Part shown: positions 22,240 to 31,850 of the stretch, piece by piece
Layout of the letters: every line of letters begins with the position of its first letter
How positions within the stretch are numbered: position 1 is the first letter of the stretch
Assembly (NCBI GenBank): GCA_029721435.1
Contig: CM056584.1
Span: 14,891,739 to 14,955,738 of the forward strand
Source of the DNA: Gymnothorax reevesii
Taxonomy: Eukaryota > Chordata > Actinopteri > Anguilliformes > Muraenidae
Direction: 5' to 3'
DNA: 64,000 bases
The notes under the pieces: generated by a model
What the model was told of the DNA's origin: nothing
The model's input: the letters and a program-made list of their open reading frames with translations, nothing else
The model's database searches: none
Position numbers and translations under genes: made by a program

Positions 22240-23232
22240 TTTCATGCACTGTAGACTCAATTTTTCAAATATCAAAATGCCGGGTGGTAATTTTGTGGAG
22301 GATGGTCTGAAGATTCAGTGTAGCAAATTTGTTGACAGTTGAGCAATAATTTTTGGACTTGAAAGATTTTATCATTTGAGAGTGATGGACTTCATAATTT
22401 GTAGTGAGTTTAAGTTGACAAAAGTTTCTAAAGTATTGGGGCTACATTTTTGTGAAAGTGGCAAAACTGTAGCACATATGGATGATTTGTTGTGAATTTT
22501 CAAAATTTTAAATTTAAATGCTTATTGAGGAAAACAATAAGTTCCTAAATATGCAAATAACAAGAACATCAACATTACAATGTCCATTCTGCCGTAGCTT
22601 GAACTCACCGCGTCTGACATCAAGAACCAACTCTTAACTCATTGTGTGTGGCTTCATCAATCGACTCAGGAAGGAAGATTTCAAAAATGGTCAAAATGTC
22701 AAAGTTTCTGTTCTCAAGACAAAAATCTAATGATACATAAATTGCAGCTTGACAGCATAGAAATGTTTGTGATTTTTTTGGCTCAATTTTTCAAATATCG
22801 AAACGCCGTGTAATATTTTTTTTGGAGAACGATCTGCGATTTGGCGCAGCAAATTTTGTGACTGTTGAGCAAAAATTGCGGAGCAAGAAAAGTTTTATTT
22901 ATTTATTAATTTGAAAAAAAAAGCATCATAGACTTCATAATTTGTACTAAGTTTAAGTGGGCAAAAGTTTCTTAAGTACTGGGGCTACATTTTGGTGAAA
23001 ATTTTGAAATTTAGAGGCTTGCTGTATCGCCACCATCAGGACTATCGACCTGTTTTTGCAGCTGAGGCAATCTGGCATGGGACTAGACCTTTGTGCTAAG
23101 TTTGGTGATTTTTCATGAATGGGAAGTAGAATTTCCTAGGAACAATAATAATAATAATAATAATAATGATAATAATAATACTGGCGAAAACAATAGGTTC
23201 CCGGCAGCTTTTGCTGCCTGGCCCCTAAACAA
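22240..23232 (+). repeat. Retroposon-like repeat with microsatellite tail
   Basis: The region has two similar halves: TTTTTCAAATATCAAAATGCCG near 22262 and TTTTTCAAATATCGAAACGCCG near 22789. It ends in an (AAT)n tract (23143-23180), then GAAAACAATAGGTTCCCGGC and GGCCCCTAA. A related end, with an (AAG)n tract and GGAACAATAGGGCCC, occurs at 44066-44143. Confidence 0.5.
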
Positions 23233-23890
23233 TATTTAATGTCCTTATTCTACTGTTCATTTTGTGGTCATTTACAAATATGCAAACAGTTATATAGGAT
23301 AGATAATAATAATAGACAATAGTCAATAGACAATAGTCTCTCTTGTGACTGATGACCTACGTCGCATTGCACACTGTCGAAAGGCGGTTAGCTAGCCGCA
23401 TGATGGAATTATGACAGAACAGCTTTCTTTGAGCCGCTTTTTAAAAAAAACCATGACTATAGGATGGATTTAGTTCGGACCAAGCCATGCCTACAAAGGA
23501 CTCACAGCAAATTACTACCATGGCTGCTGGCTCTGTAGGAGATGTGGCCTCGTCCTCATCATCAGTGAGACCTGTTAGTCCCGATGCTAATGCTCACAGG
23601 CTGAGCTCCGTCGACCGCCATCGGCGTCCAAAGAGCCAGTCAGTGATTTCCTCTCGTCCCGTGCTGAGATCTCCACAAGATTTTGGCTAAACCTGATGTC
23701 AGGTTGTTGCGTCTAATCAGAACAGACCTGGCCAGAGCCAATCACGGCGCTCGACCTCCCCACCCTGGAATCTATTCTATCAGACACAAACGAGCACAAA
23801 TCATTTAACTTGTAGTTTTAACAATATGTCACCCAAAGCTGTTTATACGTGTTTTTGAATGTGAAAAAGCACAACTATTTCCTCTTTCAG

Positions 23891-24096
23891 AAGACGATAA
23901 AACCAGAAATCAGTGGGTAGCTTTTTTGTTTGCCGGCGGCAAACAGCTACACTCGAAGGGAACATTAGCTGTTTGTGCTCAGCATTTGACCAAAGACAGC
24001 CTTGTCAATAAAAGATATTTCGACGCTAGATATGCGTCTCAGCTGCTTCTCAAATCTGGGGCACTTGAATCGATCAAAAGCTTGGAGCCACAAGCT
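23891..24096 (+). CDS. THAP-like zinc-finger exon (partial gene)
   Basis: The open frame (in frame from about 23809) is bounded by a strong acceptor, CCTCTTTCAG, and a donor, GTAAGT. It encodes DDKTRNQWVAFLF, then TLAVCAQHLTKDSLVN and SQLLLKSGALESI. This fits the second half of a THAP domain: F-P-x-R-x-W upstream (LFPLSEDDKTRNQW), the C-x2-H pair, and an LKxGA-x-x-I end similar to the AVPTI motif. The first cysteine pair would lie upstream. THAP domains are DNA-binding modules in host factors and in P-element or Kolobok-type transposases. Neighbouring exons were not found; a Gypsy element interrupts the downstream sequence. Confidence 0.4.
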
Positions 24097-24495
24097 GTAA
24101 GTAACATATAACAGCAAATAATATAAGTGAAGCTAACATGTTACGGCTGGCTAGCAGGACCGCTAATGATAGTTATCACTAACAACTAGCCTGAAACTCA
24201 ACTCAACGCCAACGCGGCAGCTATAAGTTTTTCCATTTTGTGTTGCTTTACTGCATAAGCCTATTTAACGTGATAGTCTGTTGAATGTGGCTGTAGCACT
24301 GCAGTCAATGTAGCTAAGTTAGTGTTGCTAATGTTTGTGTCCTAAATATGCAAGAGTAAATGATATCAGGAGACATTCAACAGAAGGCATGTGAACACTA
24401 ACCTCACTTTTTATACTTGTTCATAATTTGGATGCTTGGCACAACTGTTCACGGTAACGAAACTTACTGTCTGGAAAACCTGTATTGCAGGGTAA

Positions 24496-24992
24496 TGTTA
24501 TGGCCCCAATTTGTTATTACATTTATAACACAACAGCAACAGCAAGGGATGACAAACACAGTTTTAACAACTAAAACACATTTAATTTTTAACAAAGACA
24601 AAGACTAATAACAACCTACAACTAAAGACCAAGATTGATAAATAAGAAAAAACAGAAATAATTACAGTCCCTTTTTGGTGGGGTGGCTTGGTGATGTCCT
24701 GGATGAAGAAAATGCTCAAACACAGGCAAAGAAATCCACAAAAGAAACGTCACAGGTCTTGAACAGAATGGCAGGTCTGGTCATCTTCTTGCAATTTCTC
24801 CTACTACTTTACTGTCTCAATTCTTTTCCTTATATACTCTCTTTCAGACCCCACCCACATTTAGACCTCTTTTTTTTTAACTTTCTGAGACTTGCCCCAG
24901 ACATGTTCAGGACATGTCTAAACATGACTCCAGTCTGAGCTTAACAAAAAAAAGGTAAATACTGCCATCTAGTGGCCTATATTCACATTACA
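24496..24992 (-). repeat. 3' LTR of the Gmr1-like element
   Basis: This is a 497-base LTR with TG...CA ends on the plus strand. It is preceded by the host GTAA target copy at 24492-24495. The purine-rich GGAATGGAGG (minus strand, 24993-25002) immediately upstream is a plausible polypurine tract for plus-strand priming. Confidence 0.95.
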
Positions 24993-25125
24993 CCTCCATT
25001 CCAAAAGGGAAAAATTTTGACTCATAAAGGCAAAATTTTTCTTTTCAATACAAAATGGTTAAGTGAACACTTGTCTACATATACATATCATACAATATTC
25101 AAACACATGATATATATATACACAT

Positions 25126-25743
25126 TCAAACACGGGATAAGCAATCAGCAATTACATTGTCTGTACCCTTCACATGCTTAATTTCCAAGTCAAACTCCTG
25201 TAAAATCAAACTCCAATTCAACAATCTCCGATTCTTGTTTTTCATCTTACTCAAAAACGTTAACGGATTGTGGTCAGTGTACACAATCATTGGCTTTTGT
25301 CCTGTACAAACATAAACCTCAAAGTGTTGTAAAGAAAGGACCAGAGCCAACAGTTCCTTCTCTATTGTGGAATAGTTCCTTTGGTGGCGATTGAACTTCC
25401 TGGAGAAGTATGCCACGGGATGCTCAATGTCATCAGAGTCACTTCTCTGTAGGAGCACAGATCCACAAGCTTGGTCGCTAGCATCGACCGCGATGGAGAA
25501 CGGTTTGTTGAAGTCAGGAGATTTGAGCACGGGGAAGTGACACAGCAGAGACTTCAGGTGATTGAAGGCTCTCTTGCATGCATCATCCCAGGTGAACTTT
25601 ATGCCTTTCTTCAGTTGGTTAGTTAGACTGAGAGCAATCTCAGCAAAGTTCTTGCAGAACTTGCGGTAGTACCCGATCATTCCAAGGAAGCGGCGCAAAG
25701 CTTTTTTGTTGTCAGGAACTGGAAAGTCCATGATGGCTTGGAC
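25126..25743 (-). CDS. pol: Pol C-terminus: RT connection and RNase H
   Basis: This is in frame with the upstream RT after one TAA codon; the first ATG is at 25731. It has the RT thumb or connection block RRFLGMIGYYRKFC, then RNase H catalytic residues: D in AVDASDQACG, E in IEKELLAL, D in YTDHNPL, D in VIADCLSR. It ends at a normal position for such elements (DNVIADCLSRV). The separating stop looks like a single nonsense change in this copy, because an uninterrupted pol is expected. Confidence 0.92.
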   Translation of the reverse strand, partial: VQAIMDFPVPDNKKALRRFLGMIGYYRKFCKNFAEIALSLTNQLKKGIKFTWDDACKRAFNHLKSLLCHFPVLKSPDFNKPFSIAVDASDQACGSVLLQRSDSDDIEHPVAYFSRKFNRHQRNYSTIEKELLALVLSLQHFEVYVCTGQKPMIVYTDHNPLTFLSKMKNKNRRLLNWSLILQEFDLEIKHVKGTDNVIADCLSRV

Positions 25744-28275
25744 TTAAGCATTTATGGGTGCCACCTTACCCTGGCCTATGACGTAGCCAAGATAGGTGAC
25801 AGTAGCACAACCAAAGTCACTCTTGTTCAGGTTAACAGTCAGGTTAGCCTGGGTCAGGCGCTGGAACAACGTCTCTACATCTTTTAGATGTTCTTCCCAG
25901 GAGTCACTCCATGTGATCAGGTCATCGATGTATGCACCCGTGTGTGGCAATCCGGCGATTGTAGACTGTATCATCCTTTGGAACGTGGCTGGGGCATTTT
26001 TCATGCCAAAGGGTAGGACTTCATACTGGTACAATCCAGATGGTGTGGCAAAAGCAGAGATGCTCTTGGCCCTCTCAGTTAAAGGCACACACCAATAACC
26101 CTTCAATAAATCAATCTTGGTCAGAAACTTTGCTTGCCCTACACTATCAATACAATCATCAATCCTAGGTATTGGAAACACATCCGTTCTAGTTACAGCA
26201 TTGACTTTGCGATAATCTGTACAGAATCTAGTACTTCCATCAGGTTTTGGAACTAGCACACAGGGTGAACTCCAATCGGAGTTGGAGGGTCTGATAATAT
26301 CATGTTTTAACATGTACTCAACCTCTTTCTCAGCAATCTTTCTCTTTTCAGGATTCATCCGGTATGGATGCTGTTTTATTGGTTTGGCATCACCAACATC
26401 TACATCATGAGAGGCTATAGTAACTCTCTTTGGAACATCAGGAAACAAATCCTCATATTTCTTGATCAACCTTTCAAACTGATCTCTCTGTGAGGGTTCT
26501 AAGTGCTGGAGTTTTACATCAAGATTTTGCAACACTTCAGTGTTTGACAATTTACATGAAAGAACTTCAGCTTTAATTCTTGGTTCATCATATTGAAACT
26601 CCCCCTCATCTTCACACGTTTCGATCATTGGAGAATCTGAAGTGACAGCTGCAACCCTAGCATTTCTGTCATGATAAGGCTTTAGCATGTTAATATGACA
26701 CAATTGTTTTGGTTTTCTCCTATCTGGAGTCTTCACAATGTAATTGAGATCATTGAGTTTTGTCAGAATTTCATGAGGACCATGAAATCTAGCCTGCAAT
26801 GGATTGGACTGCAAGGGAAACAACACAAGGACCTTGTCTCCTGGTTTAAACTCACGGCTTCTAGCCTTATGATCATACCAAGTTTTCATTTTTCCCTGAC
26901 TTGATTTCAAGTTCTCTTTGGCAAGGTCACAAGCTGCACGCAATCTTTCCTTGAACTTGCTAACATAGTCTAACAGACTGATTTGCGGCTCTTCCTCTTG
27001 CCATTGTTCACTCAATAATAGCAAAGGTCCTCTCACTTCATGACCAAACACTAGCTCAAATGGACTGAATCCAGTAGACTCCTGCACTGCTTCTCTAGCT
27101 GCAAACAACAGCAAATGAACCCCTTCATCCCAGTCTTTCTCATGGTCATAACAATAAGTCCTCATCATTGTCTTGAGAGTGGAATGAAACCGCTCTAAGG
27201 CACCCTGACTTTCTGGATGATAGGCACTAGAAAGAATCTGTTTTGCACCTAGTTCATACACAACCTGCTGAAACAATCCTGAAGTGAAATTGCTACCTTG
27301 GTCTGACTGAATTTCCCTGGGAAGACCAAACAACGTGAAGAACTTTATCAAAGCCTTCGAGATTGCAGTTGCCTTGATGTTACGTAGAGGTATGGCTTCG
27401 GGGAATCTGGTAGATGCACACATGATTGTCAACAAGTACTGATTTCCAGATCTAGTCTTGGGTAATGGACCAACGCAATCAACAATGACCCTAGAGAATG
27501 GCTCCCCAAATGCTGGGATAGGCTGCAATGGAGCTACAGGTGGGTCTAACTGGTGTTTTCCAACTACCTGACAAGTGTGACAGGTTTTGCAAAAGTTGGA
27601 AACGTCTTTCCGAAGCCCAGGCCAAAAGAAGTGTTTCATGATCTTATCAACAGTCTTGTTAACACCAAGATGACCTCCTAAAGGTAAACTATGAGCCATT
27701 GTTAAGATCTCATTCCTATAGACCTTCGGAACAACAATTTGCCTGACCACTGCCCAATCTGCATTGGCAGGGATATCAGGAGGGCGCCACTTCCGCATCA
27801 ACACACCATCCTTGAGATAATACCCAACTGGAACTGCATCTATTTCTTTTTCAGGAAGGGCTCTCCTCTTTAGTACACCAATTTCAGGATCATTAGTTTG
27901 CTCCTCAATCAACCGCTTTCTGGACAGAGACAAGTCTCCAGACACATCAGAATCACCAGACCCATCCGGCTGGCTGAATAGAGAACTGATAAAAGTATCT
28001 GATAAGTCCTCAAACGGAGAAACCATAGTAGGCCAATCAGAGTCATGAGGCGAACCACCTGAGTCCTGACTATTCAATGTACTGGACGGCACCACAACAT
28101 CATCTTCTTTAGGCTTCTTGGCCATAGCACGAGTCACTGCGCAAGAAGGATACAGAGATGGGTCCTCATCCCCATTTTCAGTGCTCGGCTGTGAAGTAAG
28201 ATGTACAGGGGGAACTACTTTGCCCCCAGCCAGGTCATTGCCTAGCAACAGAGAAACTCCCTTTATAGGTAGACT
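25744..28275 (-). CDS. pol: Pol: protease end, integrase, reverse transcriptase
   Basis: This continues the gag frame directly after its TGA, with no ATG at its start; LLLGNDLAGGKV is the protease C-terminal block. Integrase comes first: an HHCC zinc site (H..GGHLG..C-x2-C in CKTCHTC), then catalytic D in VDCVGP, D in QSDQGSNF and E in ESQGALERF, and a GPY/F-like module (FHGPHEI). Reverse transcriptase follows, with TDYRKVNAVT, LPFGMKNAPATFQ and the catalytic YIDD. The frame ends at a TAA (25744-25746), in frame with the RNase H part beyond it. The IN-before-RT order is the diagnostic Gmr1 trait. Confidence 0.92.
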   Translation of the reverse strand, partial: SLPIKGVSLLLGNDLAGGKVVPPVHLTSQPSTENGDEDPSLYPSCAVTRAMAKKPKEDDVVVPSSTLNSQDSGGSPHDSDWPTMVSPFEDLSDTFISSLFSQPDGSGDSDVSGDLSLSRKRLIEEQTNDPEIGVLKRRALPEKEIDAVPVGYYLKDGVLMRKWRPPDIPANADWAVVRQIVVPKVYRNEILTMAHSLPLGGHLGVNKTVDKIMKHFFWPGLRKDVSNFCKTCHTCQVVGKHQLDPPVAPLQPIPAFGEPFSRVIVDCVGPLPKTRSGNQYLLTIMCASTRFPEAIPLRNIKATAISKALIKFFTLFGLPREIQSDQGSNFTSGLFQQVVYELGAKQILSSAYHPESQGALERFHSTLKTMMRTYCYDHEKDWDEGVHLLLFAAREAVQESTGFSPFELVFGHEVRGPLLLLSEQWQEEEPQISLLDYVSKFKERLRAACDLAKENLKSSQGKMKTWYDHKARSREFKPGDKVLVLFPLQSNPLQARFHGPHEILTKLNDLNYIVKTPDRRKPKQLCHINMLKPYHDRNARVAAVTSDSPMIETCEDEGEFQYDEPRIKAEVLSCKLSNTEVLQNLDVKLQHLEPSQRDQFERLIKKYEDLFPDVPKRVTIASHDVDVGDAKPIKQHPYRMNPEKRKIAEKEVEYMLKHDIIRPSNSDWSSPCVLVPKPDGSTRFCTDYRKVNAVTRTDVFPIPRIDDCIDSVGQAKFLTKIDLLKGYWCVPLTERAKSISAFATPSGLYQYEVLPFGMKNAPATFQRMIQSTIAGLPHTGAYIDDLITWSDSWEEHLKDVETLFQRLTQANLTVNLNKSDFGCATVTYLGYVIGQGKVAPINA

Positions 28276-29994
28276 TCACATAAGTCCCACCTTTACCTGT
28301 CCTGTAACTAAATCTGACTTCAAGAATATAGAGCGCAGGGGTACAGATACAGTCCTCCCTTCAATACCTTGTACAAGTATGAAATCCCCTGAAGCGGTCT
28401 CATCACGTAACTCCAAGGAGTCCATCAACAAAAGTGACTGAGAAGCTCCGGTATCCCTTAGGATATATATGGGGACAGGAGTAGTATGCTCATTCAGAGC
28501 CACAAATCCCTCTGACACAAATGGAAGAAATTCCTCCCTCACAAAGTCAGCTGTATTAGGCTTTTTAGCCCCACAAGAAGCAGGCAATTTAGCAGATTGG
28601 TTATCTACTACAGGGGTTTCTAACCTTGTTTTCACAAAGGCATTTGGTTTGGTATCCTTTTCTTTTTCTTTCTTAGCTTTAAGGAACCAACAGTTAGTTG
28701 TAACATGACCAGATTTCTTGCAATAACTGCAAACTAGACCACTTTTGTCACTGTCAGCTTTCACACTTTGATCAGACCTGTTACTGGATTTCTGAGCACC
28801 ATCACCAGATTTGTCTTTATCTTTGGGTGAGGAATCTTGGGTATCACCGTAACCCTTTTTCTGAAATTGGAACCATTTATTGTTACTGCTAGACTGAAAT
28901 TTGGACTTATGAGTGAGAACATATTCATCTGCAAATTTGGCAGCTGATTGCAAGTTCAGTGCTTGCTTCTCATTAAGGTAGGTCTTAACATCATCCTTAA
29001 CACAGTTCTTGAATTCTTCAACTAACACCATCTCTTTCAGTGAGTTGAAATCATCCTTGACCTCCATAGAAGTACACCAGCGCTCAAAGCAAACCTGCTT
29101 CTCATTAGCAAATTCAACATAAGTCTGATTTTCAGATTTCTTCAGACCTCTGAATTTCTGTCGGTAAGCCTCTGGAACCAACTCATAAGCTCTCAAAATA
29201 ACCTTTTTGACAACCTCATAATCAGAGGAATCATCTGCAGACAAAGCCGAATAGGCTTGTTGAGCTTTACCCTTGAGGACAGTTTGCAACATCAGAGGCC
29301 AGTGTTCCTTTGGCCACTGGCAACTCTTTGCTACCTTTTCAAAACACTGGAAATAGTTGTCAACATCCTTTTCTGAAAATGGAGGCACCAGTTTTACCTC
29401 CTGACTGGCACAAAATTTATTTTTAGTTTCAATTTTAATTTTTAGTTGCTCCATTTGGAGTCTTTCTTCTCTATCGAATTTCTCTAATTCAAAATCTCTC
29501 TGTCTCTGTCTCTCTCTTTCTGCTCTTTCCTCTTTCTCTCTCTCAAATTCTCTTTGTTTTTCTTCTCTTGCTAATTTTTCTAACTCAAACTGCCTTTGTT
29601 TTTCTTTTTCTTTTCTCTCAAATTCTCTTTGTTTCTCTTTTTCCTCCCTTTCTTTTTCTCTTTCTTCCTTTTCTTTCTGTTTTTCCTCCCTTTCTTTTTC
29701 TCTTTCCTCCCTTTCAATCTCTAGCATTTTTAATTTAAGTTCCATTTCTATATTTGGATTTTCCACTGGAAACTGTTCCAGATCTCCTGGTGCAAACACA
29801 TTTTCATCAATGTAATATTCAACTATCTCTCTAGCCAGTCTTGCTTTTCGCATGGCTGGTTTTACCTCTGTCAGCTCCAACTGTCTGCAAATTTCTAGCA
29901 GTTCTGTCTTTTTAAAAGACTTCAAAACCCCTACGGTTGGTGATGCCAAGAAATCATCCATTGCTGTTGTCAATATATATCTAGGAAAATTCAC
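28276..29994 (-). CDS. gag: Gag polyprotein with start of protease (Gmr1-like element)
   Basis: 572 codons from ATG to TGA. In order: a short N-terminal region (about 1-90), a very long Glu/Lys/Arg-rich coiled-coil stretch (about 90-195), and a capsid-like helical domain (about 200-365) with EAYRQKFRGLKK and LEEFK-type helices resembling the SCAN domain. A single CCHC knuckle, CSYCKKSGHVTTNC (about 430-445), follows, then an aspartic protease start with the active-site triplet in RDTGASQSLLL (about 520). Gag packages RNA and forms particles. SCAN domains are reported to derive from Gmr1-like capsids. The stop TGA at 28276-28278 falls inside the protease region, and the next codons continue in the same frame. 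Confidence 0.9.
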   Translation of the reverse strand: MNFPRYILTTAMDDFLASPTVGVLKSFKKTELLEICRQLELTEVKPAMRKARLAREIVEYYIDENVFAPGDLEQFPVENPNIEMELKLKMLEIEREEREKEREEKQKEKEEREKEREEKEKQREFERKEKEKQRQFELEKLAREEKQREFEREKEERAERERQRQRDFELEKFDREERLQMEQLKIKIETKNKFCASQEVKLVPPFSEKDVDNYFQCFEKVAKSCQWPKEHWPLMLQTVLKGKAQQAYSALSADDSSDYEVVKKVILRAYELVPEAYRQKFRGLKKSENQTYVEFANEKQVCFERWCTSMEVKDDFNSLKEMVLVEEFKNCVKDDVKTYLNEKQALNLQSAAKFADEYVLTHKSKFQSSSNNKWFQFQKKGYGDTQDSSPKDKDKSGDGAQKSSNRSDQSVKADSDKSGLVCSYCKKSGHVTTNCWFLKAKKEKEKDTKPNAFVKTRLETPVVDNQSAKLPASCGAKKPNTADFVREEFLPFVSEGFVALNEHTTPVPIYILRDTGASQSLLLMDSLELRDETASGDFILVQGIEGRTVSVPLRSIFLKSDLVTGQVKVGLM

Positions 29995-30052
29995 AAAAAC
30001 AATTTCACAATTTGGAATGTTAGATTTTCAATAAATTACTCACACAATGGTC

Positions 30053-30076
30053 TATCCCGGACCTTGAGCCCCCAAT
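30053..30076 (-). promoter_or_regulatory. Primer-binding site, tRNA-Pro-like
   Basis: Just inside the 5' LTR the minus strand reads TTGGGGGCTC, then AAG, then GTCCGGGAT. The two outer blocks match the classical proline-tRNA primer site, but three extra bases lie between them. It starts about two bases from the LTR edge, where a reverse-transcription primer site is expected. Confidence 0.6.
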
Positions 30077-30077
30077 T

Positions 30078-30573
30078 TGTTATGGCCCCAATTTGTTATT
30101 ACATTTATAACACAACAGCAACAGCAAGGGATGACAAACACAGTTTTAACAACTAAAACACATTTAATTTTTAACAAAGACAAAGACTAATAACAACCTA
30201 CACCTAAAGACCAAGATTGATAAATAAGAAAAAACAGAAATAATTACAGTCCCTTTTTGGTGGGGTGGCTTGGTGATGTCCTGGATGAAGAAAATGCTCA
30301 AACACAGGCAAAGAAATCCACAAAAGAAACGTCACAGGTCTTGAACAGAATGGCAGGTCTGGTCATCTTCTTGCAATTTCTCCTACTACTTTACTGTCTC
30401 AATTCTTTTCCTTATATACTCTCTTTCAGACCCCACCCACATTTAGACCTCTTTTTTTTAACTTTCTGAGACTTGCCCCAGACATGTTCAGGACATGTCT
30501 AAACATGACTCCAGTCTGAGCTTAACAAAAAAAAGGTAAATACTGCCATCTAGTGGCCTATATTCACATTACA
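30078..30573 (-). repeat. 5' LTR of the Gmr1-like element
   Basis: This 496-base LTR matches 24496-24992 except for an A/C change in CCTACAACT/CCTACACCT and one base in a T run. The second target copy, GTAA, follows at 30574. Confidence 0.95.
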
Positions 30574-31711
30574 GTAACGTTTGTCTCTGTCGTTGTTATG
30601 AGTGCTCAGTAACTACCGCATGTTAGTTCGCATTCCGTGCTACTTAAAAAATGCTCCTGGTTAACTTATATGCAGTAAATCAGATTGGTATGCTTGTGTT
30701 ACTTTGGTTGGCATCAAAGAGGTAGTTAATGTTACCTGACCGTAGCTGCTACAATTGAAGCTAATCGAAGAGGTTAGGGTTAGGGTTAATCGAAGAGGTG
30801 TTGTATGTGTCTGCAAAGTTGGGCTGATAAGCCTGCAGTTAGACCAGACATAGGCTTTGTGGAGCTTAGGGTACGTATTTGGGTTTGTTTACTGCTGCTG
30901 TGAAATGGTAGTTTTACTTATCAATGACTGGGGTCAGTCGGGTAGTTTGCCATGGTGTGGGCTAGCTATCTGATCCTACTGCAGTGAAAGCTATCGTGAA
31001 ATGCACTATAACATGTCTGGTGTAACAAATGATTTCTCTGCATTGCCGTGGCGGAATTTCATCCACCTTCGAAAATTGTTCTGGCTAATAAAAAGCCGAA
31101 AAATGTGGAGGTTGTATACAGATTTCTTTTCGGTGAGAAGTTATCGATTCGCTTGCTGCAGATAAGCAACGCTTACATTGTTTGTGTTTTTGCTACAAAC
31201 TCATTTAGTTGCTTGGTGTCTGAATTGCTGCGTTTTGGCAGAAATAGTTAACCGGAGCTTTTAGCAAAGTTTCTTCTGGATAGCTAAGTAAGTATATAAC
31301 ATGACTATATAACAGTACAGCTACAACCACATGCATGCAAGGCGAGACAATACGAGCAAAACAGTTGAATCTCACCTTGCCGCTCATTGACGTCCTGCTG
31401 TAAATGTTGCTGACTTCAATGGCTTACTCCTCCCGTTCGGGGTCAGATTCTGGATCAAACATGCAATAGATGCTGAAGAGAGCTGTCCTGGAATACCTGC
31501 CATCTTGGTTTCCTGGTTTTTCGGGTCTGCACCCTCCCCTGGAATCGAAGCGGCTAGGCAGCCAATCAGAGCAGCGCCCCATTAGCATAGCCTCCCCGCC
31601 CACTCAACACAGCTCATGTTTCAGGCCGGCACAGACTGGGTGAGAGAAGAGGTCTCACAAGGCCTGGATGTCTGTTTTTTTTTTTTTTTTTTTGAAACTG
31701 AATTCTTAACA
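30574..31711. other. Host flank of the Gypsy insertion, no gene recognised
   Basis: This follows the downstream target copy. It contains a short telomere-like TTAGGG pair near 30774. 31300-31660 is moderately GC-rich and could be promoter or UTR of an unknown gene. A T run (about 31676-31693) precedes the piggyBac remnant. Short open frames such as 31048-31251 match nothing I know. Confidence 0.4.
30762..30799 (+). repeat. Interstitial TTAGGG repeats between 13-bp direct repeats
   Basis: TAATCGAAGAGGT at 30762-30774 is repeated at 30787-30799. The join reads GGTTAGGGTTAGGGTTAA, i.e. two vertebrate telomere hexamers between the copies. The array is very short. Confidence 0.75.
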
Positions 31712-31850
31712 TTAACCTTCATCCTGCCAACATACCTTACATACAAATCATACCGGGTGGGGTCCGTTCAGACCCCACATTACTTGCATCAATCAATGAA
31801 TTCAAAAAGCTTTATTTAGAAAACAAACGGAACATTTTTCAGAAATTGTC

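Larger units (their letters stand above)
24496..30573 (-). mobile_element. Gmr1-like Ty3/Gypsy LTR retrotransposon, nearly complete
   Basis: Two LTRs (24496-24992 and 30078-30573) start TGTTATGGCC and end CACATTACA, and flank a 5.1-kb interior. The host target GTAA is duplicated on both sides. The element reads on the minus strand. One reading frame runs from the gag ATG (29994) to the end of RNase H (25126), interrupted by only two stops. Integrase precedes reverse transcriptase, the order known for Gmr1-like Gypsy elements of deuterostomes and shared with Ty1/Copia. There is no envelope ORF. The LTRs differ by one substitution and one single-base indel, so the insertion is recent. Confidence 0.95.

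Noticed and set aside
23487..23690. 67-codon Ser-rich frame before the THAP-like exon
   Set aside because: Low-complexity composition, no domain and no clear donor. It may be 5' UTR of the same gene, but this could not be supported.
25796..26098. 100-codon + strand frame opposite the reverse transcriptase
   Set aside because: It is the antisense shadow of the Gmr1-like pol; the other strand carries clear catalytic motifs.
24496..30573. Endogenous retrovirus with envelope
   Set aside because: No envelope-like ORF lies between RNase H and the 3' LTR; only about 130 bases separate them.
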